Assembly: GCA_016781705.1 (NCBI GenBank)
Contig: JADDPV010000084.1
Coordinates: 1 to 17,631 of the forward strand
Source: Rubrobacter sp.
GTDB lineage: Bacteria > Actinomycetota > Rubrobacteria > Rubrobacterales > Rubrobacteraceae
Direction of reading: 5' to 3'
DNA: 17,631 bases
Every line of letters starts with the position of its first letter. Position 1 is the stretch's first letter. The notes beneath the pieces are model-generated. The model searched no databases and was not told where the DNA came from. It worked only from the letters and a program-made list of their open reading frames with translations. The translations under genes were made by a program, and so were the position numbers. Positions 8,024 to 14,288 of this stretch are shown here, piece by piece.

Positions 8024-8596
8024 TTAAAGCAAAAGGAACAGGGCCGCTACCGCTCCCCCTACCGCAGCGCCGGCGAGCACCTGGCCCGCCGTGTGGGCTC
8101 CCTCTGCGACCCTTGCCCATAGCACGGCGGGGAGAAGAAGCGCAAAGATTACCCCCCACCAGCCGAGCAGGATAAGGGCCGAGACGGCGGCGTGGCCGAC
8201 TACCGTGGCGTGGGCGCTAGCCTTCCAGAGTAAGGTAAGGAGGGCTACGACCATCGCTGCTACGAAGACCGAGGCTGTGACGGCTAGGAGCTCGGGACCG
8301 GCCCCCAGAGCCCACAAGAGCAAAAAGAGGGACACCCCCGCGGCGATCAAGACCACAGCGGGGAGCAGGCGCTCCTGGCGGCGTGTAAGCCAGAAGCCGG
8401 AGATCTGCTTCGCCCTCTTGCGCGCCAACAGAAAGGCTACGACCACCCCTGCGGCGAAGAGCTCCACAACTGTGTAAAGGGCTGCGCTGGCGAAGCCACT
8501 CTCCGAAGCCGCCACCCAGAAGAAGAGGACGGTGAAGATGGCGAAGGGATTGAGCAGTTGGCCAGTGATTTTCGCTGTCCGCGTCGTACTCGCCAC
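8024..8596 (-). CDS. PAP2-like integral membrane protein (lipid phosphatase fold, degenerate motifs)
   Basis: From the GTG at 8596 this is a 190-residue protein with about six hydrophobic helices. The C-terminal third has a PAP2-like arrangement: LLWKASAHATVVGH, where SAH stands in the place of the PSGH motif, and ARVAEGAHTAGQVLAG, corresponding to SRxxxxxHxxxD but with Gln in place of the final Asp. PAP2 enzymes dephosphorylate lipid phosphates such as undecaprenyl or prenyl diphosphates at the membrane. With incomplete catalytic motifs it could be inactive or a diverged transferase-like member. The frame stays open to a start at 8698, but those extra 34 residues (RARNTAWEYGHAIQ...) do not look like a membrane protein N-terminus. 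The stop is 13 bases before the P450 start. Confidence 0.68.
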   Translation of the reverse strand: MASTTRTAKITGQLLNPFAIFTVLFFWVAASESGFASAALYTVVELFAAGVVVAFLLARKRAKQISGFWLTRRQERLLPAVVLIAAGVSLFLLLWALGAGPELLAVTASVFVAAMVVALLTLLWKASAHATVVGHAAVSALILLGWWGVIFALLLPAVLWARVAEGAHTAGQVLAGAAVGGAVAALFLLL

Positions 8597-8628
8597 GTCT
8601 AACAGGTTACAGGAAAACGGTGACCCCG
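8597..8628 (-). promoter_or_regulatory. Weak candidate promoter for the PAP2-P450-XRE-ImmA-7TM unit
   Basis: Reading the minus strand toward 8596, TTTGCG, 17 bases, then TAACCT precede the GTG by only about 7 bases. If used, the transcript would be nearly leaderless, as is common in actinobacteria, and this would explain the missing Shine-Dalgarno before the GTG. Both hexamers are poor matches to consensus. Confidence 0.25.
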
Positions 8629-8898
8629 CAAAAGCTCGTTGGATGGCGTGACCGTATTCCCAGGCAGTGTTTCGGGCGCGGACACTCGGGGAGAACAACC
8701 GGCAGCTGGCGGAGCGCCCGGATCGGCCTTCGACTACTTGCCACGAGAAGGCGGAGGGTTACGGACACATCTCCAGGCTACTTTCGGTAGCGCCAAGGGA
8801 GAACCGCCCGTCGCGAGTCCAGGAGAGCATGGCTGGTCCGGACTATGGAGCGTGTCTACGGGCGTTTCTGCGAACGAGCGGCAGCGGGGCCCGCGCAG
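8597..8898. other. Intergenic stretch between the PAP2-like gene and the iterons
   Basis: About 300 bases without a supportable gene. The only structures seen are the candidate promoter at its left end and a small GCTAC/GTAGC hairpin near 8778-8792. Open frames on both strands have the composition of non-coding GC-rich DNA. Confidence 0.4.
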
Positions 8899-9377
8899 AT
8901 AGCGTACCTGCCGTGAACGTGGGCGCGCTCTGCGTCTCCGTTCGTTGCATGGGAGCAGCGAAACGGCGTACCCTCCATGAAAGCTCCGGCTCTCCGGCGG
9001 CCCCGCGAACGGCGTACCTCCCATGAACCCGGCTCCGGCATCGTCCCGGGTAGCCCTGCACTCCCCGGAAACGGCGTACCTCCCATGAAAATCCCTGGTC
9101 GCCAGCGTAGTCCCGAGACCCCGAGAATAGCGTATCCTCCATGAAAGTGCGCCGTCCTCGGCGTCCCCTCAGGGCGCAAAAAACGGCGTACCTCCCATGA
9201 AAGTGCGCTTTGCCGGCCTCCCTCCTGACGGCGAACCGTCGGTGAAGAAAGGGCGTACCGCACATGAAGGACTAGCGTACCCCCGGGGAACGACGCCGTA
9301 CCACCCGGGAAAGAACGGCGTACTCCCCATGAAGGAACGGCGTACCCTCCGGGGAAAAACGGCGTACTCCCCATGAA
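8899..9377 (+). repeat. Iteron array of the replication origin (12 copies)
   Basis: Twelve direct copies of a ~20-base unit, consensus AACGGCGTACCTCCCATGAA, start at 8899, 8962, 9008, 9070, 9126, 9182, 9249, 9271, 9292, 9314, 9336 and 9358. Copies 3, 4 and 6 are identical; the core GCGTAC is nearly invariant (GCGTAT in copy 5, CCGTAC in copy 9). Copies 8, 9 and 11 replace CATGAA by (G)GGGAA. The last six are packed every 21-22 bases, two helical turns, while the first six are spaced 46-67 bases apart with unrelated GC-rich DNA between. Placed directly upstream of a replication initiator gene in the same orientation, they are the expected binding sites of that initiator and mark the origin and incompatibility determinant. 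Confidence 0.9.
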
Positions 9378-9413
9378 AATTGTGCCGGTTTCTCCTGCAA
9401 ATCGACGAAAAGT

Positions 9414-9438
9414 AGGCGCCGGTCGATTCGACGCGCCT
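9414..9438. promoter_or_regulatory. Palindrome between iterons and rep, candidate Rep operator
   Basis: AGGCGC (9414-9419) pairs with GCGCCT (9433-9438), and GTCGA-T-TCGAC (9422-9432) forms the centre, with two extra bases on the left. A TTTAAT (9452-9457) downstream could be the -10 of a rep promoter whose -35 region would overlap this palindrome. In iteron plasmids the initiator dimer often represses its own gene from such an inverted repeat. The sequence is not an obvious iteron half-site. Confidence 0.4.
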
Positions 9439-9499
9439 GTATGTTTTTGTGTTTAATGCTCTTGATGTTTTCGGAGAGAGCAGGAAGAAAAGCAAGGAT

Positions 9500-10903
9500 A
9501 TGACGGACAACGGTGCGCGGGAGCTGAAACTCTTCGAACTTGAGAGTGGGCCACTCATCCATGTAGAGGTCAACATGGAGGAGCTGCCACTGTTCCTCTT
9601 CAAGAGTCGAGATAGGGTAGAGGAGAGCCTGGAGGCCCGCAACACGATCTTGACCGCGGATGGTCAGCGCTTGCAGCAGTACGTGAAGGTGACAGGCGGC
9701 CGGGAGCTCGGTTTGCCTGGTCCGGCCGACCGTGACGTCTACGTCGCCATGATGCGCCACGTTCATCAGCAAGGCGGGATGCCCGCCGATGGTCGAGTGA
9801 CCTTCACCATCTACGGCCTGCTGCGGCTCATGGGCAAGAGCCCCAAGGCGGGTAAGAACCAGGAGAGGGTGCGCGAAAGCCTACACAGGATCGCGACCAC
9901 CGACATCTACGCCGAGAACGCTTTCTACAACTTGGAGGGTGAGGTCTTCGAGAGCCAGCGGTTCTCGCCCTGGCGGGTGACTTTCCGGCGGGTCAGGCAC
10001 CGGGGGAACAGCGCCGAGCGCCATGTCCTGAAGTTCGACGAGGTCCTGGTCCGTTCCTACAACGCCAACTATCTCAAGAGCCTGGACTCGGACTTTTACT
10101 TCTCCCTGCGCAACTCGCTGGCGAAGACGCTCTACGGCCTGGTGGACGTCAGGCGCAAGGGCACGCTCAGGTGGACTGTGGAGATCCAGCAGCTCAGACA
10201 GCTAATCCCGCTGCCTGACATCTACTACCAGCCCTCCAAGATCAAGGAGCGCCTCGACGCCGCCCACCGCGAGCTAACCAGGCGCGGCTTCCTCACTCGC
10301 GTGGACTTCGAGGAGCGCCGGGACGGCGTCCACCTGGTCCACTATGGGATCTCCGCCCGCTTCGTCCGCGAGCGTACCGCAGCTGTCTCCGACCTCTCCC
10401 CCCGCGATCTCGCTGTCGTCGAGAGCCTCATAGAGGTCGGCATGTGGCCCGAGGCCGCCCGCCAGCTCGTTCGCGACCACGGCCCCGACCACTGCCTCAC
10501 CTACCTCGACGCCCTCCCCTATCAGCAAGGCATCGAGAACCCGGCCGCGTGGGTCCGCCGGTACGCGGAGAACAACTGGCCAGTCCCCCTCCCCGGCCTC
10601 CACGGCGCGGACGCCAACTCCTCCCGGCCGCGCGTCCCCGGTCCCGAGCCCTCGCGCGACCTTATCGAGCGCCAGGTCAGGGCTCGCCTCGACGCTGGCG
10701 AGTTCGACAAGACCATCCAGGACTTTGAGAACCTCCCCTACGACGACTACAAGACCTTTGTCGGCGCCTCCCATCCCATCGCCGATGCCTTCGGCAACAG
10801 GTTCTACCTCTCCCTCGACGGCGACCTCTACCTCTACGTCGGCGGAACCGAGGAACACAACCGCTTCCACATCCATACCCTGCAACGCGTCGGCGACGAT
10901 TAA
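9500..10903 (+). CDS. Plasmid replication initiator, RPA/RepA-like
   Basis: From the ATG at 9500 the protein has 467 residues; an upstream GTG at 9449 would add 17 but lacks a ribosome site, whereas AGGAAG and AAGG precede 9500. The central region fits the replication initiator A family: a start like LGLPGPADRDVYVAMMRHV, a winged-helix segment (FTIYGLLRLMGKSPKAGKNQERVRESLHRI), then strands and a second winged helix (KTLYGLVDVRRKGT, PSKIKERLDAAHRELTRRGFL). Such proteins bind the iterons, open the origin and load the replicative helicase. The C-terminal 150 residues (Pro-rich linker after about 375, then acidic FDKTIQDFENLPYDDY) do not look like the DNA-binding part and I do not recognise them. 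The iterons directly upstream support the assignment. Confidence 0.85.
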   Translation: MTDNGARELKLFELESGPLIHVEVNMEELPLFLFKSRDRVEESLEARNTILTADGQRLQQYVKVTGGRELGLPGPADRDVYVAMMRHVHQQGGMPADGRVTFTIYGLLRLMGKSPKAGKNQERVRESLHRIATTDIYAENAFYNLEGEVFESQRFSPWRVTFRRVRHRGNSAERHVLKFDEVLVRSYNANYLKSLDSDFYFSLRNSLAKTLYGLVDVRRKGTLRWTVEIQQLRQLIPLPDIYYQPSKIKERLDAAHRELTRRGFLTRVDFEERRDGVHLVHYGISARFVRERTAAVSDLSPRDLAVVESLIEVGMWPEAARQLVRDHGPDHCLTYLDALPYQQGIENPAAWVRRYAENNWPVPLPGLHGADANSSRPRVPGPEPSRDLIERQVRARLDAGEFDKTIQDFENLPYDDYKTFVGASHPIADAFGNRFYLSLDGDLYLYVGGTEEHNRFHIHTLQRVGDD

Positions 10904-11062
10904 AGACACATAATACTGCTAAGCGCGATATCTGCTTGTCTTTCTTTATTTAGCTCTTTCCTGTTGTTTTGCTTCTTGCTGCGTTTATTCTTCCGTTTCT
11001 TTTTCCGTTCCTTTGGCGCCGGACTTACTCGGTTGTTCTTGTTTGTATTATTAGTACTTGAT
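10904..11062. other. AT-rich, pyrimidine-biased tract after rep
   Basis: This stretch is far lower in GC than the rest of the window, and between about 10931 and 11015 the plus strand is almost all T and C broken by short G/A interruptions. Antisense it would read as a lysine-rich 65-residue peptide, which I consider an artefact of composition. It may be an unwinding element or a spacer between rep and the terminator. Confidence 0.45.
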
Positions 11063-11102
11063 GCCCCGCTACAACTCTGCCGCCAGTCTGTGGGCAAAGC
11101 GG

Positions 11103-11127
11103 AAAGCCCCGACCTAGCCGGGGCCTT
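11103..11127. terminator. Stem-loop terminator between rep and the small charged-protein gene
   Basis: GCCCCG (11106-11111) and CGGGGC (11119-11124) pair across a 7-base loop, flanked by AAA and CTT. Read on the minus strand it ends in GGGGCTTTCC, a usual terminator form, 30 bases after the stop of the small gene at 11154. On the plus strand it is followed by TTTTCT at about 11137-11142, so it may also end the rep transcript. Confidence 0.65.
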
Positions 11128-11153
11128 CGGAGTTGCGTTTTCTGGTTAGTTTG

Positions 11154-11315
11154 TTACCTCGCGCCGACCATCTCCTTGACCTTCTCGGTCAGCGGCTTCT
11201 CCTGCTTCTCCTCGGCCCTGCGGGCCTCCTCTTCGCGCCTCCTACGGGTATCCTCTTCCGCCCGCAGCCTTCGGGCTTCTTCCTCGAGGCCATGGTCTCT
11301 ACGCGTGTAGCACAT
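11154..11315 (-). CDS. 53-residue highly charged helical protein
   Basis: An ATG at 11315 opens a 53-codon frame ending in TAA at 11154. The product begins MCYTRRDHGLEEEARRLR, continues as an Arg/Glu-alternating helix, and ends with KPLTEKVKEMVGAR. More than half of the residues are charged, and the spacing suggests one long helix or coiled coil. Support for a real gene: AAAGGAG stands 11 bases before the ATG, a possible promoter (TTGGAC, 16 bases, TAACAC) lies upstream, and a terminator follows. The alternative frame here gives only an Arg/Pro peptide. Small proteins of this style occur in actinobacteria, but I cannot name a function. It is too short for common gene-finding cut-offs. Confidence 0.65.
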   Translation of the reverse strand: MCYTRRDHGLEEEARRLRAEEDTRRRREEEARRAEEKQEKPLTEKVKEMVGAR

Positions 11316-11794
11316 GGGCTCTGCAACTCCTTTCTAACCACGCTTGCAGTGCCTGTGTTATCGGAGCGTACCCGAGGTCCAAGGGAGCCCAACGTCTGAG
11401 AGGATCGCCGGTGTACTTAGGTGGGACGCTCCGTCCTGCAATGTATTATGTGGTTTATCTCGACGGAGGTCTATCCGGCTGGCGGCCACTGTCACGATGT
11501 GAGCGCCATGAGGAGGCTGCTGAACGTTCCCTGGCGGCCTGCCCCTCCCCCACTTCCGTCCCGGCTGCTCGATGCTCGCGGGCTAACTCGCCGGCTTTGC
11601 CCCACGTTCTCGTAATCATCTTCCGCGTCTGGGGTCTGTCGACCAGTACGGCCTCTCGCTCGGGTCCCACAGCCGCCGCCGGGCTGCGGCATCATAAGCT
11701 TGCTCGTTGGCCCGTGTTCGCGCCGCCCGTCGAAGTAGCGTCCGGGGACTCCCTCCGGCTCCGGGGAGATGGCGAGCCGGACCGTCGCGCCGGC
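11316..11794. other. Gene-poor stretch between the small gene and the RES toxin
   Basis: Apart from the candidate promoter at its left end, no gene is supported. A plus-strand frame from the ATG at 11441 starts in a protein-like way (MYYVVYLDGG, then LSRCERHEEAAERSLAAC) for about 40 codons, but has no Shine-Dalgarno and then dissolves into the antisense of the toxin gene; it could be a fragment of a lost small gene. Confidence 0.35.
11355..11382 (-). promoter_or_regulatory. Candidate promoter of the 53-residue protein gene
   Basis: On the minus strand TTGGAC (11382-11377) and TAACAC (11360-11355) are separated by 16 bases, about 40 bases before the ATG at 11315, with AAAGGAG between. The -35 is a fair match, the -10 a poor one. 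Confidence 0.35.
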
Positions 11795-12403
11795 TCAGAG
11801 CCCGAAGCCGTAGTGGTCCAGGGCGTTGGCGACGAGCCCGGCGTTGTCCGGGCCCAAGAGGTTGCCGAGCGGCTCGGAGCGGAGCCCTTTGGAGAGGGCT
11901 CTCTCGTGGAGGGCGACGGCCAGCGTGTCGGGGTCGTGGCGCGCCCGGTAGAGGACGCCGTCGGGGCCCTGCGGGTGATTGAAGAGGGCGAGCGACCACC
12001 GTTGAGAGACGGTGTGATCGCCGGTCGCCAATCTCCCGTCGGCGCCGATGCGCGCCAGGCCTTTCCCGCTCAGGTCCACGAGGTCGAGCGCCCCGGAAGA
12101 CCTCAACGCGGCCAGCTCCCGCCCCTCCAGCTCCGGGCGGGCGACGACGTTCGTCCCGGTGATCCAGCCGAACGTCTCGATAAAGGCCCCGAGGAAGTCT
12201 TGGGCGGCGTACAGCACGCCGTAGCTCGCGTCCGGCGCGTCGAAGCGCCCGAGCCCCGTCCTGCCGAAGAAGACCGGATCCCGGCCCCGCCGGTGGATGC
12301 GGAACCACGGCCCCCGGGAGGAGACGATAGGAAGCCGCCTCTCCCACAGATCTCGGGGCGGATCGGGATGCGGCCCGGGCCGCGCCTCCTCTTCAGTCGG
12401 CAA
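11795..12403 (-). CDS. RES-domain toxin (NAD+-degrading family)
   Basis: The 202-residue protein fits RES-type toxins, which kill or arrest cells by breaking down NAD+. Visible landmarks: WFRIHRRGRDP with R35, GRFDAPDASYGVLYAA with Y65, FIETFG with E76, and the C-terminal DGVLYRARHDPD (148-159). In the relatives I remember, that last motif has Ser after YR; here it is Ala154, so the third letter of the R-E-S signature is not present at that spot. The TTG start (12403) lies 11 bases inside the antitoxin gene with GGGGAG just before it. Gene order is antitoxin then toxin, as in Xre-RES and MbcA-MbcT loci. On a plasmid this pair would act as an addiction module. Confidence 0.85.
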   Translation of the reverse strand: MPTEEEARPGPHPDPPRDLWERRLPIVSSRGPWFRIHRRGRDPVFFGRTGLGRFDAPDASYGVLYAAQDFLGAFIETFGWITGTNVVARPELEGRELAALRSSGALDLVDLSGKGLARIGADGRLATGDHTVSQRWSLALFNHPQGPDGVLYRARHDPDTLAVALHERALSKGLRSEPLGNLLGPDNAGLVANALDHYGFGL

Positions 12404-13055
12404 GCTGCTCCCCGTAAGAGCTCGCCGCCCTCTTTACGGCCTCGACGTTGCCCCTCCTGAGCTCGTCCAGGGGACGCTCCCCGCCCAGGCGCGCGTTGCC
12501 GCCGAGGAAGAACGCCGCCCGCATCCACGGATCCTCGACGCCGAAGACGTTAAGCACCTCCTCGAAGCCCGGAAGGACTTGTCCCCCTTCCACCTGCCAC
12601 ACCGGGTAGCGGTAGCGGCTCTCCCCGACGGGCAACCCCAGGAGCCTGCCGGCCTTGCGGCGCTTGTTGACGGCCTGCGGGGTGATGCCTCCGAGCATGA
12701 GCCCGAGCTCCTCGGCCGGGACCGCCCCGCCCTCCTGCTCCAGCAGCTTGCTCCGCGCCTCGATCCCGCGAAGCCTCGCCGCGGCCAGGGGATCCTCCCC
12801 CAAAAGCGCCTCCAGCGCCTCGGGCCGCTCGAGCATCCGCAGCAGGACCGCCAGGTCCGACGGCGCAGAAGCCACATCCTCAAGCCCCCGCGCGTCCCCG
12901 GCCATCGCATCCGCCAGGGCGTTGAGCGACCGCGCGAGCACCACGCTCCTCAAAGCGTCCCCGCCTGCGCGCATCGCTCTCACCGCGGCGGCCACCGTGC
13001 TCTCTGGCAGCGTCCCCGCGGCCTCTTCCAGATCTCTGAGGTCCTTGACCGCCAT
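12393..13055 (-). CDS. Xre/MbcA/ParS-type antitoxin partner of the RES toxin
   Basis: The 220-residue protein ends with the toxin-binding domain typical of RES partners: DPWMRAAFFLGGNARLGG, then RPLDELRRGNVEAVKRAA (about 175-210). In front of it is a DNA-binding segment, EELGLMLGGITPQAVNKRRKAG (about 115-136), followed by SRYRYPVWQV. The first 100 residues are helical and not recognised; MbcA itself is much shorter, but I recall similar longer forms. The ATG at 13055 is preceded by AAGGAG at a 7-base distance, and that ribosome site lies within one arm of a 13-bp inverted repeat, so the antitoxin, alone or with toxin, probably represses its own promoter there. Confidence 0.85.
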   Translation of the reverse strand: MAVKDLRDLEEAAGTLPESTVAAAVRAMRAGGDALRSVVLARSLNALADAMAGDARGLEDVASAPSDLAVLLRMLERPEALEALLGEDPLAAARLRGIEARSKLLEQEGGAVPAEELGLMLGGITPQAVNKRRKAGRLLGLPVGESRYRYPVWQVEGGQVLPGFEEVLNVFGVEDPWMRAAFFLGGNARLGGERPLDELRRGNVEAVKRAASSYGEQLAD

Positions 13056-13061
13056 CTCTCC

Positions 13062-13119
13062 GCTCCTTAGTTTACGCAGTATTCGCGATAGACGTATTGT
13101 ACTACATAAACTAAGGAGC
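13062..13119 (-). promoter_or_regulatory. 13-bp inverted repeat, operator of the RES/Xre operon
   Basis: GCTCCTTAGTTTA (13062-13074) and TAAACTAAGGAGC (13107-13119) are perfect complements with a 32-base spacer that is AT-richer than its surroundings and should hold the promoter. The arm next to the antitoxin gene contains its AAGGAG ribosome site, so the repeat may act on DNA and also on the mRNA. Confidence 0.6.
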
Positions 13120-13177
13120 CGTTTTCGGCGGGATGTACCACCCCACCGTCGAAGCGCCTCTCTAACCCGCGACTCGG

Positions 13178-13216
13178 CTTAAACGAGTAGCACGAGTAGT
13201 ATGCTACTCGTTTAAG
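13178..13216. repeat. Partition-type palindrome 1 (CGAGTAG repeats)
   Basis: CTTAAACGAGTAGCA (13178-13192) and TGCTACTCGTTTAAG (13202-13216) form a perfect 15-bp inverted repeat. The 9-base spacer CGAGTAGTA carries another direct copy of CGAGTAG, so three heptads occur in 39 bases. Upstream of parA and its ribbon-helix-helix partner, this is a probable centromere or operator. Confidence 0.7.
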
Positions 13217-13569
13217 CATTCCGCGGAGGGTTGCGGCTGCGGTTGGCGGGGCCCGAGTTCGGAGGGTGGCAGGACAGCGGGAGACGCCCGCGCCCTCGAA
13301 GGGGCCTCGCGCTCCCTCTTCGCCGAGGCCGCGTCCCGACCGGCTCCGGGGTCGCGACGCCGGCCAAATTCGTCCTCTGAGGCGTCTGTACGGTCCGCTG
13401 AGCGTCCGGAGGGGCTCGTTGATCCCCTCCGTAGGCACCGCGGCAGAGACGGAGCCCTCGCGCCGCCCTCGCTCCAGCGCCCGGATGGGGCCGGGGGAGC
13501 TTGCCAGAGCCGCGGCCGGAGTGCCCCTCGGGAAGCACCCGACAGGGGAAGCGCGGCTCGGCTCCCGCG
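13217..13569. other. GC-rich DNA between the two palindromes
   Basis: These 353 bases contain no gene I can support. Open frames exist on both strands, but they are Arg/Pro/Gly/Ser-rich, mutually overlapping and without ribosome sites. The stretch may be spacer within a bipartite centromere, or the interior of a small element bounded by the palindromes. Confidence 0.4.
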
Positions 13570-13616
13570 CTTAAACGAGTAGCAGCGTAGCACGAGTAGT
13601 AGACTACTCGTTTAAG
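13570..13616. repeat. Partition-type palindrome 2 (CGAGTAG repeats)
   Basis: CTTAAACGAGTAG (13570-13582) and CTACTCGTTTAAG (13604-13616) are perfect 13-bp complements. The 21-base spacer includes GTAGCACGAGTAGTA, also found in palindrome 1; relative to that site it has about 8 extra bases (CAGCGTAG). It ends 64 bases before the parA ATG and probably overlaps the parA promoter. Confidence 0.7.
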
Positions 13617-13679
13617 GTGTGTTAGGTTGTCGCCGGTTGGTTTTCAGGCGGGCCGCTCGGGCGGGGGGAGGTAGTCGCG

Positions 13680-14288
13680 ATGATCCTTACGGTCACCAGC
13701 CACAAGGGGGGGGTCGGGAAGACGATCTCGGCGATCCACCTGGCGGCGTACCTGGCGCGACGCGACGGGGAAGGGTCGACCGTGATGGTGGACGCGGACC
13801 CCAACGGGAGTGCGCTCGGTTGGGCCCGGCGGGGGAAGGGGCGGTTGCCGTTCGAGGTGGTTTCGTCGCGCGACGCGGGCGGGGTGGTGCGCTCCTTTGA
13901 GAACGTCGTCGTGGACACCCAGGGACGGCCTCGGGGAGAGGGACTTCGGCGGCTGGTGGAGGGGTGCGACCTTTTGGTGGTGCCGAGCACCCCGGACGCG
14001 ATGAGCACCGAGACGATCATCCTGATGGCGCGCGACCTGCGGGAGCTGGGCGGGAGGGCGGATTACAGGGTGCTGCTCACGATGGTGAAGTGGTACAACC
14101 GGCGCGCCGCCCAGGCCAGGAAGGAACTCAACAAGCGCAACATCCCGCTGTTCGCGGCACAGATCCGGGACCGGGCGGCGTTCCCGACGGCGGAGCTGAG
14201 GGGGGTGCCCGTCTACGAGCTGAAGGGACGGGGCGCACGCGAGGGCTGGGAAGACTACGAGGCGGTCGGTCGGGAGGTGAGCGGGTGA
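13680..14288 (+). CDS. parA: ParA-type partition ATPase
   Basis: This 202-residue protein is a small ParA/Soj-family ATPase. The deviant Walker A is KGGVGKT (residues 9-15), the switch region is MVDADPNGSALGWARRG (about 36-52), and VVVDTQGRP (about 76-84) matches the ParA Walker B strand. The C-terminal QIRDRAAFPTAELRGVPVYEL is typical of short plasmid ParA proteins. It binds DNA and ATP and moves plasmid copies apart together with a centromere-binding partner. It lacks an N-terminal DNA-binding domain, so self-regulation should fall to the partner protein, as in type Ib systems. GGAGG lies 8 bases before the ATG. The stop overlaps the next gene's GTG. Confidence 0.93.
   Translation: MILTVTSHKGGVGKTISAIHLAAYLARRDGEGSTVMVDADPNGSALGWARRGKGRLPFEVVSSRDAGGVVRSFENVVVDTQGRPRGEGLRRLVEGCDLLVVPSTPDAMSTETIILMARDLRELGGRADYRVLLTMVKWYNRRAAQARKELNKRNIPLFAAQIRDRAAFPTAELRGVPVYELKGRGAREGWEDYEAVGREVSG

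Noticed and set aside
8843..9374. Long minus-strand open frames with repeated FMGGTPF / HGRYAV-like peptides
   Set aside because: They are translations of the iterons in different frames, with no ribosome sites; the repeat period is not a multiple of three throughout, so no single repeat protein is encoded.
8899..9377. Repeat-spacer pattern resembling a CRISPR array
   Set aside because: Repeats are 20 bases, variable in sequence, with gaps from 1 to 47 bases; half are nearly head-to-tail. No cas gene is present and a replication initiator follows, so iterons explain it.
10900..11097. Lysine-rich 65-codon minus-strand frame
   Set aside because: It results from the pyrimidine-rich tract; it overlaps the end of rep and the composition is a simple reflection of TTT/CTT runs.
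11616..12347. 243-residue minus-strand frame in the toxin region
   Set aside because: It is another frame of the RES toxin gene, Arg/Pro-rich; the RES motifs lie in the frame 12403-11795.
13204..13593. Open frames on both strands between the two par palindromes
   Set aside because: Several overlapping frames of similar length, all Arg/Ser/Pro/Gly-rich, none with a ribosome site; typical of non-coding DNA at this GC content.
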